64,000 nucleotides of DNA from Dyadobacter luticola (GTDB lineage Bacteria > Bacteroidota > Bacteroidia > Cytophagales > Spirosomataceae). Within the stretch, counting starts at the first letter, position 1. Each line of letters opens with the position of its first letter. A program made the position numbers and the translations under genes. The notes under the pieces were generated by a model, which worked only from the letters and a program-made list of their open reading frames with translations, was not told the DNA's origin and did no database searches. Where the stretch lies: positions 558,001 to 622,000 of the forward strand of contig NZ_VCEJ01000004.1 of the NCBI RefSeq assembly GCF_005860805.1, in the 5' to 3' direction. Of this stretch, positions 51,061 through 60,391 are shown in pieces.

Positions 51061-53607
51061 ATGAAAAAGACAATCAGCATTAATATAGGTGGTATCATCT
51101 TTCACATTGAGGAAGATGGGTACGAGAAGCTAAAAGGTTATCTTTCCTCGATCCAGAAGTATTTTTCTTCGTTTGCCGACAGTAAGGAAATCGTTTCGGA
51201 CATCGAAGGCAGGATCGCCGAAAGGTTTGTCAACAAACAAAAAGCAGAGGCGAAGCAGGTCATTTCTCTCGCCGACGTAGATGAGCTGATCGCAGCGATG
51301 GGTACCGTGGCCGATTTCGAGGCGATCGAGCAGGCCGAGGATATCCTGGCTGATCCGCTAGTTTCGGCTGCATCAGAAAGTTATGGTTCCAAAGAAAGAG
51401 TGGGTTCTGCGTCAACTGCTTCTTCTTATACCGCTCCTAAAACAGAATCGGCCACATTCGGCGCTCCTAAAAAACTGTATCGCGACCTGCGCAGAAAGCT
51501 GCTTGGTGGTGTAGCCGCTGGTTTGGCGCATTATTTTACCGTGGACCCGATTTGGGTGAGGCTTGCATTTTTGCTCGCAGTAGTGGGTTTGCCTGCCAGC
51601 TCCGGTATACTGGGATTGAATATGGAAGATGAATTCGGGCCGGTTTCCGGATTTATGGTCCTGGTTTACATCGCAATGTGGGTGGCATTTCCCGGTTCTT
51701 CGGTTTTGGAAGAAGATACTAAGATCAAGAAATTTTACCGTGACCCGGACCGCAAGGTGGTTGGAGGTGTAGCAGCAGGGGTTGCTTCTTATTTTGGAGT
51801 TGATCTGGGCGTCGTGCGCTTTCTGTGGGTACTTTCCATCCTGCTTTTCGGAACTGGTGTCGTGATTTATATCGTGCTGTGGGTGATTGCGCCGGTGGCA
51901 CATACTTTGACCGAGAAAATGGAAATGCAGGGCGAGCCAATTACGCTTTCCAACATTGAATCCAACATTAAACAAAGCCTTAACCTGGACGAAAAAGGCG
52001 GAGAAGAACATGGCATCACCAAACTCCTGCTGTTTCCATTCCGCGCAATTGCGCTGGTGATTGGCGCAATAGGTAATTTATTAAAAGGTCTTGGCCCGAT
52101 TATCCGCGTCACGATTGGCGTCATACTGGTCGCAATGTCAGTGATGGGATTATTGGCACTGGTTGTAGGCGGAGGCGTGGCACTGGGTTTGACCAATTCT
52201 GCACAATTCGACGATCTACCGATCCCGCTTCTGATCATCCGAGAAATACCCGATATTCTTATTCTTTCCGGGATTCTGGTTTCCGCAATTCCGATGGTAA
52301 CATTCCTTTTGCTGGGGTTAACATTGGTTTCCAATAAAAGAATTGTTGGCAGCTCGGTGTGGCTCACCATGTTAGGACTGTGGATCGTGGGTATTATCGG
52401 TACAACGATCGGTGGGGTTTCTTATCAAAGAAATTTTGCAAAACGTGGTGAGGTTGTGCAAAATGCATATTACGCAGTGCCAGCCGGCACCCTGACTTTG
52501 GATTACAACTACTCGCATGATGATCAAAATGTAGACTTATCCTTCCGGATCATGGGCTACAATAAATCCGACAGTGTGAAACTCGAAAAAGTATTGTTCG
52601 CAAGAGGACGTACCCGTGAGGATGCAGAGAAAAATGCGGAGATGCTGAAATATGATATCAAGGTAAAAGACTCGACATTCCTGTTTACCGAAGCGCCCGT
52701 TTTTGAAGGAAAAGGCCCTTTCCGTGACCAGCGCATCGATCTGACCCTGAGCATTCCTTATAATAAGCCTTTCGTAATGTCACGTGACTTTTACTACACG
52801 CTGAGTCACTGGGACGGTTCTTACCCGAACATGAACCGCTACCATCTTGATAACGACGAGGTGCAGTGGAATTCACTTAAATGGGAAATCCGCAGGGATT
52901 CGGGTCTGGTTTGTACCAATATTCCGGCCAAATTCCTGAAAAACCCTGATGAGGAAAACAGCGATAATGCGGGCTACGACTTCGAGAATGACGATGACAG
53001 CGGCATGGAACTGGGCGACCGAGGAAAATATATCAAACAGTTCACAGTTTCTGATTTTAATAAAATCGACATCGGCGGCGCTTATTCTATCATTGTCCGC
53101 CAGGGAAGCGAGTTTAATGTGGCGGTAGATGCGGAGGAGCAGGAAACCATTGATGACATTAAAGTAATGGTTGAAGGCGGTGTGCTACGTGTGAAACGGA
53201 CGGAAGAGTTTAATCTTCTTAATAATGACTGGAAAAGGATCGGACTGGTGATCACCATGCCAACAGTTCAAAGTCTCTCACTTTCGGGTGCCAACAAAAC
53301 AGTGGTATCGGGTTTCACAGGGCTTCCGAAATTGAATGTCGACGTTTCCGGTGCTTCAAAAACCGAAATCAATGTAGACACAGACCAGCTGACCGTGGGT
53401 ATCTCAGGTGCGTCCAAAACAATATTGAAAGGTTCGGCCAAATCGGCCAACCTGGATGTGCATGGCGCTTGCAAGTTGGATGCAACCGAAATGAATATCC
53501 AGTCTGCGGACGTGGACGCGTCGGGGATTTCCAAGGTAGATCTTGGCCACATCCCGAACCTGGACCGTCATGCAAGCGGGGCCAGCAAGATCAATGTTCA
53601 GCAGTAA
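51061..53607 (+). CDS. PspC-domain membrane protein with C-terminal GIN (DUF2807) domain
   Basis: 848-residue membrane protein. The N-terminal part (ISINIGGIIFHIEEDGYEKL, about 1-90) is a short cytoplasmic domain; two PspC domains follow (RDLRRKLLGGVAAGLAHYF and RDPDRKVVGGVAAGVASYF, about 140 and 225), then several membrane helices (about 325-460), a periplasmic region, and a C-terminal GIN domain with repeating beta-helix rungs (SLSGANKTVVSGF, VSGASKTEINVD, ISGASKTILKG). PspC proteins sense envelope stress. In an operon with PadR and a second GIN protein; the assembly suggests a PadR-regulated envelope-stress unit. Confidence 0.9.
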   Translation: MKKTISINIGGIIFHIEEDGYEKLKGYLSSIQKYFSSFADSKEIVSDIEGRIAERFVNKQKAEAKQVISLADVDELIAAMGTVADFEAIEQAEDILADPLVSAASESYGSKERVGSASTASSYTAPKTESATFGAPKKLYRDLRRKLLGGVAAGLAHYFTVDPIWVRLAFLLAVVGLPASSGILGLNMEDEFGPVSGFMVLVYIAMWVAFPGSSVLEEDTKIKKFYRDPDRKVVGGVAAGVASYFGVDLGVVRFLWVLSILLFGTGVVIYIVLWVIAPVAHTLTEKMEMQGEPITLSNIESNIKQSLNLDEKGGEEHGITKLLLFPFRAIALVIGAIGNLLKGLGPIIRVTIGVILVAMSVMGLLALVVGGGVALGLTNSAQFDDLPIPLLIIREIPDILILSGILVSAIPMVTFLLLGLTLVSNKRIVGSSVWLTMLGLWIVGIIGTTIGGVSYQRNFAKRGEVVQNAYYAVPAGTLTLDYNYSHDDQNVDLSFRIMGYNKSDSVKLEKVLFARGRTREDAEKNAEMLKYDIKVKDSTFLFTEAPVFEGKGPFRDQRIDLTLSIPYNKPFVMSRDFYYTLSHWDGSYPNMNRYHLDNDEVQWNSLKWEIRRDSGLVCTNIPAKFLKNPDEENSDNAGYDFENDDDSGMELGDRGKYIKQFTVSDFNKIDIGGAYSIIVRQGSEFNVAVDAEEQETIDDIKVMVEGGVLRVKRTEEFNLLNNDWKRIGLVITMPTVQSLSLSGANKTVVSGFTGLPKLNVDVSGASKTEINVDTDQLTVGISGASKTILKGSAKSANLDVHGACKLDATEMNIQSADVDASGISKVDLGHIPNLDRHASGASKINVQQ

Positions 53608-53672
53608 GATCGCCGAACATGCAACTTTTCAAACCGGTCCACCATCTTTGAAAAAATAACTATAACAGCATC

Positions 53673-54365
53673 ATGAAAAAATTACTTATCCTTCCTGTTA
53701 TCGCATTTGTCCTGGTCGCCCTGGGCGCTAGCGCTCAGGATACCCGCAACTTCTCAGCCAATGGTTTTACGAAACTGTCTATGGGAAGCGCATTCAAAAT
53801 CGAAGTAAAGCAAGGAAGCGGGTACAGCATTACCACTTCCGGCCGCAAGGAAGACCTGGAAGATCTGGAATCGTCGGTGAAAGGCTCGACATTTCATTTA
53901 GGTTACAAAAACAACGGCTGGAATAGAAACCGCATAACTGTGAATGTGAACATTACCATGCCTTCGCTGGACGGTATAGACTTTTCAGGTGCGAGCAAAG
54001 CCAATGTTGCGAATTTCCCAAATACAAAAAATCTGAGCATCGACGTTTCGGGCGCTTCTCAGGTTACGATCGCCAGCAATGCACCGAAAATCAGCTTTGA
54101 TCTTTCCGGCGCATCTTCGCTGAAACTCGATGGATCAGGAGATGTCCTGACAGGCGAAGTGAGCGGCGCATCTTCTTTCAAAGGACAGGATTTCTCAGCC
54201 AAAGTGGCCAACATTGACGCCTCAGGCGCCAGCAGCGCACACGTAATGGCAAGTGCCACGGTCAACGCAGAAGCGAGCGGCGCCAGCAGCGTAAGATATT
54301 CCGGCGGCGCGAAAGATATACATTCGAGTACTTCGGGGGCCAGCTCGGTGAAGCGGGCTGATTGA
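53673..54365 (+). CDS. secreted GIN-domain (DUF2807) protein
   Basis: 230-residue exported protein consisting of a signal peptide (IAFVLVALGASAQ) and a GIN domain of repeated short rungs rich in SGAS (DFSGASKANVANF, DVSGASQVTIAS, EVSGASSFKG). It is related to the C-terminal domain of the preceding PspC protein. 65 bases separate the genes. Function unknown; a periplasmic or surface beta-helix is expected. Confidence 0.9.
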   Translation: MKKLLILPVIAFVLVALGASAQDTRNFSANGFTKLSMGSAFKIEVKQGSGYSITTSGRKEDLEDLESSVKGSTFHLGYKNNGWNRNRITVNVNITMPSLDGIDFSGASKANVANFPNTKNLSIDVSGASQVTIASNAPKISFDLSGASSLKLDGSGDVLTGEVSGASSFKGQDFSAKVANIDASGASSAHVMASATVNAEASGASSVRYSGGAKDIHSSTSGASSVKRAD

Positions 54366-54389
54366 TTTTCTACAAGATATAAAGTTCAA

Positions 54390-54416
54390 AAGGCTGCCGG
54401 GTAGGCAGCCTTTCTT
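54390..54416. terminator. terminator after the GIN-protein gene
   Basis: AAGGCTGCC / GGCAGCCTT stem with a 5-base loop and TTTCTTTG after it. It lies between two convergent genes. Confidence 0.85.
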
Positions 54417-54418
54417 TG

Positions 54419-55498
54419 TTATTGGCAGCCCTGGTATTTGTATGTTGTAACCCTCGAAATGGTTTCCTGATCAATAGTTCTGCCGAGTGTTGTTGTTTCG
54501 GGGAATCCTGATGCATTGTAAGTATGCGTATAATTCTGGGACGAATTGGGATAATTTTCAAAACTTGTAAACTTTTCTTCGGTTAGATTATTAGCTCCTT
54601 TTCCGTCTGATAACTGAGCAGTCCTTATCGGCTCGGGAATACCTTTAAATTGAGTAGGGATTAGTGTTTCAGGATTTGGATGGTCGTCATATTTAAATTC
54701 CTGGCGATACTTTGTCACATTATCGCGAATCTGCTCCACGTAGGCCAGGTTACCTTTTGCATCATAACCTAATTTGTAAGTAGCATTACCTATAATGTCC
54801 TCACTTGGCAGGCCTGTTTCATCATAATTAACAATGTGCTTGGCTCCATTGATTGACGAAGTGTAGGTATTCGAGGACCTTATATCATTTTTGTATATAG
54901 TAACGCTGAGATCGCCGTTACTGAATTTTTCCGTGGAAGATTGGGCCTTGCCGTCAGAATCATATTGATAGGTCCGGGCACTTGAAGTAGTTGTTTCAAC
55001 CGGGCTCTGATTGTCCCCAATAAATACGGTCACACTTTTCGATGACGTTGATACGACTTTTTCGGAAGCATAAACAAAGTCAGTAGTCAGAGTCGTGATC
55101 GCGCTCACATCATTATAAAAACCATTTCCATAACCAATGTTTCCTTTCGATTTGGCAATAAATCCGGTGGTTGTGATTTGCTGCATCAAGAAACCGTTAC
55201 TATCATAAATGAAGTGATAATCCTGCTGATTGGTTGACCTCGAATATTCAGAACTGATTGAATTTTCAGTAATTATAAAAGTGGAAGTATACGACGTGTT
55301 GGCATCTTTTAGTCTGCCATTCTCATCCAATGCGAAATCAGAGGTATATTCCTCTCCGCGGCCACCAGGATAAATAATCTTGTAACTATTTCCAAGATAC
55401 TTGCAGGTCGGCTCCGGCAATACATGATCTTCTTTTGAGCATGAGCATACTATTAATGATAAAAATAAAAGTGCAGGTAAAAGTCTGAATTTGGTCAT
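54419..55498 (-). CDS. lipoprotein with YD-repeat-like strands
   Basis: 359-residue lipoprotein (signal LLPALLFLSLIVCSC). The body is made of short beta-hairpins with YD-type motifs: FALDENGRLKD, FIYDSNGFLMQQ, YQYDSDGKAQSS, NYDETGLPSED, GYDAKGNLAYVEQ, KYDDHPNPE. Similar Bacteroidota proteins are annotated as hypothetical; an RHS/YD-like surface protein is the best structural description. The start chosen is MTKFRLL; eight codons upstream are open. Confidence 0.8.
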   Translation of the reverse strand: MTKFRLLPALLFLSLIVCSCSKEDHVLPEPTCKYLGNSYKIIYPGGRGEEYTSDFALDENGRLKDANTSYTSTFIITENSISSEYSRSTNQQDYHFIYDSNGFLMQQITTTGFIAKSKGNIGYGNGFYNDVSAITTLTTDFVYASEKVVSTSSKSVTVFIGDNQSPVETTTSSARTYQYDSDGKAQSSTEKFSNGDLSVTIYKNDIRSSNTYTSSINGAKHIVNYDETGLPSEDIIGNATYKLGYDAKGNLAYVEQIRDNVTKYRQEFKYDDHPNPETLIPTQFKGIPEPIRTAQLSDGKGANNLTEEKFTSFENYPNSSQNYTHTYNASGFPETTTLGRTIDQETISRVTTYKYQGCQ

Positions 55499-55589
55499 AG
55501 TAGGTGAGGTTGTTAAAGTCAACTCGAGTTGACAAGTACAATTTGGGATAAATCAGTTTCTTTTACAACTTGCGACATTCAATGTAATT

Positions 55590-55602
55590 GGGAGGAAGGG
55601 AG
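55590..55602 (+). promoter_or_regulatory. strong Shine-Dalgarno-like site before the outer-membrane protein gene
   Basis: GGGAGGAAGGGAG lies just before the ATG at 55605. Ribosome sites this purine-G rich are unusual in Bacteroidota, where most genes have A-rich leaders. Its G-rich core spacing of about 4-10 bases fits a functional site. Confidence 0.45.
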
Positions 55603-55604
55603 TT

Positions 55605-56447
55605 ATGATAAGGAAATTTACTATGCTGATTGCGCTGATTATCGGTTTTTCACAAGCCGGTTTTTCGCAGGGCAGATCCAAATTTGGCAACCGCTTTGTC
55701 GATCCTTTCGGGGTTGTGAGCGTCACGGCCGGGCTTGGCGTGGCTTATTATATGGGCGATCTCAGCGACGGGGTGAATATGAAACATCTGGGTCTCGGCC
55801 CGTCGATTTCTTTGGGTGGACTTTACAGACTAACTGAGCATGTCAGCGCCCGGGGAGAACTCCGATTTTATCAGGTTTCGGCCGATCAGAAATATTCCAA
55901 AAACTTCCAGAACAACCTCTCTTTCAAAACATTCAATCCCGACATTCACCTGGGCATACAGGCTGATCTGTTTTCTTTTAACAAACAGGCGCCCATCAAT
56001 CCCTATCTTTTCGGCGGTGCAGGATTTACATTATTAAGTCCCAAAGCAAAGCTCGATGGCCAGTGGTACAGTCTCGCGCCACTCACTACGGAGGGTGTCA
56101 AGTATAAAAGGCTTCCGCTGGTTTTCACGGCCGGTATTGGTGTTTCTTTTAAAACGACAGAAAGGTTAAGTGTTGGCCTCGAACTCTGTAATAACTTTGT
56201 CAACTCCGATTACCTCGACGACGTCAGCACCGTTTACCCAAGCCCCGATCAGCTTTCCAGTGACCTGGCACGTCAGCTTTCCGACCGCGCACCTGAAATC
56301 GGCGAGCAGCCGCGACAGCCTGGATGGAGCCGCGGGAGCGCGAAAAGCAAGGATAGCTACTTGTTTCTGCAAGTAAAAGCCACTTACCTGATCGGAAACC
56401 GCATGCAGGCGCAGGAAAGAAAGAAAACCCGCTGTCCCAAATTTTAG
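55605..56447 (+). CDS. outer-membrane beta-barrel protein, DUF6089-like
   Basis: 280-residue exported protein: signal peptide (ALIIGFSQAGFSQ), then VSVTAGLGVAYYMGDLSDG, GPSISLGGLYRL, ARGELRFYQVSAD, PYLFGGAGFTLLSP, VFTAGIGVSFKTTERLSVGLEL. This strand alternation is typical of small outer-membrane barrels of the DUF6089 type. A soluble Pro/Arg-rich loop (RAPEIGEQPRQPGWSRG) sits before the last strand. The function is unknown. Confidence 0.8.
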   Translation: MIRKFTMLIALIIGFSQAGFSQGRSKFGNRFVDPFGVVSVTAGLGVAYYMGDLSDGVNMKHLGLGPSISLGGLYRLTEHVSARGELRFYQVSADQKYSKNFQNNLSFKTFNPDIHLGIQADLFSFNKQAPINPYLFGGAGFTLLSPKAKLDGQWYSLAPLTTEGVKYKRLPLVFTAGIGVSFKTTERLSVGLELCNNFVNSDYLDDVSTVYPSPDQLSSDLARQLSDRAPEIGEQPRQPGWSRGSAKSKDSYLFLQVKATYLIGNRMQAQERKKTRCPKF

Positions 56448-56464
56448 GATCTCAAAATTATTTT

Positions 56465-56980
56465 ATGTTAAAATCAAAAGTGCCCCATCAATCCGAAGTG
56501 ACCATGACCGAAATGGTGCTTCCCAATGATACCAACACATTGAACAACCTGATGGGAGGAAGGCTGCTGCACTGGATGGACATTTGCGCCGCGATTTCGG
56601 CCCAGAAACATTCCAACCGCATTGTGGTGACGGCTTCGGTGGATAATGTTTCATTTACGGAACCGATCCGGCTAGGTAACATTGTGACGATGCGCGCCAA
56701 AGTAACCCGTGCATTCAACTCTTCCATGGAAGTTTTTCTGGAAGTGTGGGCTGAGGATATTCCTGCCGGGCAGCGTGTAAGTACCAACCGGGCATTCTAT
56801 ACTTTTGTGGCGGTGGACCAAAACGGTCGCCCCATAGAAGTGCCGCCGCTGGAACCGGAAACCGACGAAGAAAAGGAACTTTACCTGAGCGCACTTCGTC
56901 GCCGCCAGCTCAGGCTGGTTCTCGCAGGCCGCATGAGCGCCACCGACGCCACGGAGCTTAAAGCGCTTTTTCAAGGCTGA
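56465..56980 (+). CDS. acyl-CoA thioesterase (hotdog fold)
   Basis: 171-residue hotdog thioesterase of the YciA/Acot type: VLPNDTNTLNNLMGGRLLHWMD contains the substrate-side Asn and Asp, VTASVDNVSFTEPI and GNIVTMRAKVTRAFNSSMEV the second half. A C-terminal helix rich in Leu and Arg follows. Expected to hydrolyse acyl-CoA in the cytoplasm. Adjacent to the preceding gene by 17 bases. Confidence 0.9.
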   Translation: MLKSKVPHQSEVTMTEMVLPNDTNTLNNLMGGRLLHWMDICAAISAQKHSNRIVVTASVDNVSFTEPIRLGNIVTMRAKVTRAFNSSMEVFLEVWAEDIPAGQRVSTNRAFYTFVAVDQNGRPIEVPPLEPETDEEKELYLSALRRRQLRLVLAGRMSATDATELKALFQG

Positions 56981-57037
56981 TAAGTCAATCGGCACGCCAT
57001 CATTTCGTAATTTTGCGCGATCAACTCTTTTATGACT

Positions 57038-57406
57038 ATGCCGAAAGAAATCATATTTTCAGATAAAGCACCAGCGCCGATCGGTCCGTACAGCCAGGCC
57101 GTGAAAATAAACGGAACCGTATACGTCTCCGGTCAGATCGCTGCCGAACTAGCCACGTCGGGAGACATTAAAGCCGAAACCGGCATGGTAATGCAGAACA
57201 TAGGTCACATTCTCGGCGCCGCAAAACTGGGCTTCGGCCATGTGGTAAAATCCACGATTTTCCTCCGCGACATGAACGACTTCGCCGCCGTCAATGAAAT
57301 CTACGGCAGCTTTTTCACCACCAACCCTCCCGCCCGCGAAACCGTACAGGTAGCACGCCTGCCGAAGGATGTGAATGTGGAGATTAGCGTGGTGGCGGTG
57401 GAGTAA
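57038..57406 (+). CDS. ridA: RidA-family reactive intermediate deaminase
   Basis: About 122-residue canonical RidA that hydrolyses 2-aminoacrylate and related enamines or imines to protect PLP enzymes. APIGPYSQAVKINGTVYVSGQI is the family start, NPPARETVQV contains the catalytic Arg, and VNVEISVVAVE the conserved Glu. I chose the ATG at 57038 (MPKEI) over one at 57032. Contrast with the RidA-like protein at 14 kb, which lacks the Arg. Confidence 0.93.
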   Translation: MPKEIIFSDKAPAPIGPYSQAVKINGTVYVSGQIAAELATSGDIKAETGMVMQNIGHILGAAKLGFGHVVKSTIFLRDMNDFAAVNEIYGSFFTTNPPARETVQVARLPKDVNVEISVVAVE

Positions 57407-57410
57407 CTTT

Positions 57411-57576
57411 GGTCGTTGGTGGTCATTGGTCGTCATTTATAGTCATTAGTAGTCAAGTGTTGTCAGGTATGGTCAGGTATTGTTAAATTATGCTTACTAA
57501 GAAAGAAACAATAAATGACTATCAATGACTACTAATGACAAAAAACAACACTTGACAATCCCTGACCGTACCTGAC
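57411..57576. repeat. array of 10-bp-period repeats (GTCA core) with inverted counterparts
   Basis: GTC occurs at 57412, 57422, 57432, 57442, 57452, 57462 and 57472, exactly every 10 bp, mostly as GTCAT or GTCAG. After a spacer the reverse complement GAC appears at 57517, 57527, 57537, 57554, 57564 and 57574. Inverted matches include GTCATTAGTAGTCA (57442-57455) with 57526-57539, GTCAAGTGTTGT (57452-57463) with 57545-57556, and a 16-base pair (57462-57477 with 57561-57576) with one mismatch. The segments keep the same order on both sides rather than reversing. Confidence 0.85.
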
Positions 57577-57615
57577 AAAAAAATCCCTCATTTCAATTTT
57601 TTCCCAAGAAGCCCA

Positions 57616-59166
57616 ATGTCAACTCCCCAAGTTCGAGTACGTTTTGCCCCTAGCCCAACCGGTCCGCTGCATGCGGGTGGGGTGCGTACCGCTTTATATA
57701 ATTATTTGTTTGCGCGCCAGCAGGGTGGCCAAATGTTGCTTCGTATTGAAGATACAGACCAGAACCGGTATGTGCCGGGGGCGGAAGCTTACATTCTGGA
57801 AGCATTGCAGTGGCTCGGCATCGAGATAGATGAAGGACCGCACCAGGGTGGGCCGCATGCGCCTTACCGGCAATCGGAAAGAAAACCGATGTACCGCGAA
57901 TATGCTGAAAAACTGATCCGTGAAGGCAAGGCGTACTATGCATTTGACACGCCGGAGCAACTGGACGAAATGCGTAAAAGGCTCGAAGCTGCGAAAGTAG
58001 CTGCCGCCCAGTACAATGCAATCACCCGCATGGAAATGACCAATTCGCTGACATTGTCGGCGGAAGAAACTGCGGGGCGATTGGCAAGCGGCGATCCGTA
58101 CGTGATCCGGATGAAGATTTCTCCCAAAGAGGATATTCGTTTCAATGACCTGATCCGCGGCTGGGTAGTAGTACATTCTTCGCAGATCGATGATAAGGTT
58201 TTGCTGAAATCTGATGGGATGCCAACTTACCATTTAGCCAACATTGTCGACGATCATCTGATGGGCATTACCCACGTGATCCGGGGCGAAGAATGGCTTC
58301 CCTCGGCGCCAATGCACGTTTTATTATACCGCTATCTCGGCTGGGAAAGCACCATGCCGCAGTTTGCACATTTACCATTGTTATTGAAACCCGACGGTAA
58401 CGGAAAACTCTCCAAACGTGATGCTGACCTCGGCGGCTTCCCAATTTTCCCGCTGGAATGGACCGACCCGAATACGGGTGATAAGGCGCGCGGCTTCCGC
58501 GAAGAAGGTTACCTGCCCGGCGCTACGGCCAACTTTCTTGCATTATTAGGCTGGAATGCGGGTACCGAGCAGGAAATTTTCAGTATGGATGAGCTGATCA
58601 GCGCATTCAGTTTTGACAGGGTGCATAAAGCCGGGGCGAGGTTCGACATTCAGAAGGCCAACTGGTTCAATCAGCAATATTTAAAACAGTTGAGCGAAGC
58701 GGAGGTAACATCTTCATTGAAACCGCTTTATCAGGAAAAGAACATTGCATTAACCGATGAGCAGCTGAGCCAGATCGTACATTTGCTCAAAGACCGCGTA
58801 CATTTTGTCAAAGAAATCGTGACCGAATCGCTGTTTTTGTTTGAAGCGCCGGAAACGTATGATCCGGAGGTGACACTCAAAAAATGGAATGAAGAAGCTG
58901 TGAATGCTATTTCAGGTTTGAAAGATGCATTTGTCGGTTTTGAAGGCGATTTTGTGGCGCATGACATCAAAGAATTGATCTCTAAGACGATGGAAACATT
59001 GGGTATAAAAATGGGAAAAATCATGCAGGCGCTCCGGCTGGCAGTGACCGGTGCCGGTGCTGGCCCAGACCTGATGATCATCATGGAAATATTAGGCAAA
59101 GAAGAAGTGGTCAGGAGGCTGGAAAATGCGCTTAGCCGCTTATCAGCCCAAATACGGCTGGCATAG
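57616..59166 (+). CDS. gltX: glutamyl-tRNA synthetase
   Basis: 516-residue class I aminoacyl-tRNA synthetase that charges tRNA-Glu. The HIGH-like motif is PTGPLHAGG with FAPSPTGP, the KMSKS-like motif is KLSKRD, and LRIEDTDQNR and IRGEEWLPS are conserved. A complete C-terminal anticodon-binding part is present. The 10-bp repeat array ends 40 bases upstream of the start. Confidence 0.97.
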   Translation: MSTPQVRVRFAPSPTGPLHAGGVRTALYNYLFARQQGGQMLLRIEDTDQNRYVPGAEAYILEALQWLGIEIDEGPHQGGPHAPYRQSERKPMYREYAEKLIREGKAYYAFDTPEQLDEMRKRLEAAKVAAAQYNAITRMEMTNSLTLSAEETAGRLASGDPYVIRMKISPKEDIRFNDLIRGWVVVHSSQIDDKVLLKSDGMPTYHLANIVDDHLMGITHVIRGEEWLPSAPMHVLLYRYLGWESTMPQFAHLPLLLKPDGNGKLSKRDADLGGFPIFPLEWTDPNTGDKARGFREEGYLPGATANFLALLGWNAGTEQEIFSMDELISAFSFDRVHKAGARFDIQKANWFNQQYLKQLSEAEVTSSLKPLYQEKNIALTDEQLSQIVHLLKDRVHFVKEIVTESLFLFEAPETYDPEVTLKKWNEEAVNAISGLKDAFVGFEGDFVAHDIKELISKTMETLGIKMGKIMQALRLAVTGAGAGPDLMIIMEILGKEEVVRRLENALSRLSAQIRLA

Positions 59167-59241
59167 GAATGTTAGAACCGTCGGATCAATATCTTTTCAT
59201 GCAGGATTGATCATTTGCATATTTTCGTAAACATTGAACAA

Positions 59242-59496
59242 ATGGCAAAGAAGAAACAAGGCGACACCTCAAAACCTGCGGCAGAGAAGCCCAGGGTCCA
59301 CAAAGACCTCGACGGATTTGACATTCAGATCAATTCTTTCGGAGAAATTACCACCAGCTTCGACATGGACAAGATCAACGAGTTCCTGAACAAGAATGTG
59401 GACGATAAGAAGCTCCGCGACCGGGAGGATATTCCGGGGCGTAAGACCAGGAAGAAAAAGAAAACTTCCGGGGAAGAGGAGGAAGAAGAGGAGTAG
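59242..59496 (+). CDS. small charged protein of unknown function
   Basis: 84-residue protein beginning MAKKKQGDTSK, with a middle domain of hydrophobic/acidic pattern (LDGFDIQINSFGEITTSFDMDKINEFLN) and a tail of basic then acidic runs (TRKKKKTSGEEEEEEE). The central part suggests a real small domain, and such proteins are common in this phylum. The frame is open nine codons upstream. Follows gltX by about 75 bases. Confidence 0.65.
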   Translation: MAKKKQGDTSKPAAEKPRVHKDLDGFDIQINSFGEITTSFDMDKINEFLNKNVDDKKLRDREDIPGRKTRKKKKTSGEEEEEEE

Positions 59497-59555
59497 GGTC
59501 GAAAAGAGAGTGATTTTTGCGCTGATTGATATTCACTAAATAACCTTGACAAAAA

Positions 59556-60335
59556 ATGATCTCACACGAAATTGATTACAAAATTATCGGCGACGATATC
59601 CAGGTCGTGGAAATTGAGCTTGACCCAAACGAAACCGTGATCGCGGAAGCGGGCGCCATGCTTTTTATGGAAGACGGGATCCAGTTTGAAACTAAAATGG
59701 GCGATGGCTCGGAAGCGAACCAGAGCATTATGGGCAAGATTTTCCAGGCGGGAACACGTCTGATTACCGGAGAATCACTCTTTATGACGCATTTTACCAA
59801 CCGTGGCGTCGGCAAGAAAAAGGTGGCTTTTGCAGCACCTTATCCCGGAACCGTGATGCCGATCGACCTTGCCAAGATTTATGGAAATGAGCTCATCGTG
59901 CAAAAAGACGGTTTCCTGTGCGCTGCGATGGGTACCAGCATGAAAATCCACTTCAATCAGCGTTTTGGTTCGGGACTTTTTGGTGGCGAAGGTTTTATTC
60001 TTCAAAAACTGAAAGGTGACGGTCTAGCATTCGTGCATGCAGGTGGCGTGGTGATCGAACGGTCATTGAATAATGAAACATTGCGCGTAGATACGGGCTG
60101 CGTTGTCGCATTCGAGCAGTCGCTGAGCTTTGACATTCAGCGCTCGGGTGGATTGAAATCGATGGTTTTTGGCGGTGAAGGCATGTTCCTGGCAACATTG
60201 AGAGGTACCGGCCGCTGCTGGATCCAGTCAATGCCGATTTCGAAACTGATCCAGAGATTGTCTGTCATGGGGCCAAATGCCAGAAAAGAAAGTGGCTCGG
60301 TGATTGGCGGGCTCGGCAGCTTATTTGAGGATTAA
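59556..60335 (+). CDS. TIGR00266/AIM24-family protein
   Basis: 259-residue protein of the TIGR00266 (AIM24) family: [73 protein letters not shown] and a final QSMPISKL. It forms beta-rich barrels of unknown biochemical role; yeast AIM24 is linked to mitochondrial inner-membrane structure. A bidirectional terminator follows. Confidence 0.92.
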   Translation: MISHEIDYKIIGDDIQVVEIELDPNETVIAEAGAMLFMEDGIQFETKMGDGSEANQSIMGKIFQAGTRLITGESLFMTHFTNRGVGKKKVAFAAPYPGTVMPIDLAKIYGNELIVQKDGFLCAAMGTSMKIHFNQRFGSGLFGGEGFILQKLKGDGLAFVHAGGVVIERSLNNETLRVDTGCVVAFEQSLSFDIQRSGGLKSMVFGGEGMFLATLRGTGRCWIQSMPISKLIQRLSVMGPNARKESGSVIGGLGSLFED

Positions 60336-60355
60336 TTTTTAAGATCAATATGGAG

Positions 60356-60390
60356 AAATGGCAGGCGCGAAAGTGTCTGCCATTTTTTGT
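60356..60390. terminator. bidirectional terminator
   Basis: AAATGGCAG / CTGCCATTT stem with T-runs both ways, between the TIGR00266 gene and the convergent SGNH gene. Confidence 0.85.
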
Positions 60391-60391
60391 T

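Noticed and set aside
57411..57576. CRISPR array or tRNA-like structure
   Set aside because: The period is 10 bp, far too short for CRISPR, and no cloverleaf or CCA end can be drawn.
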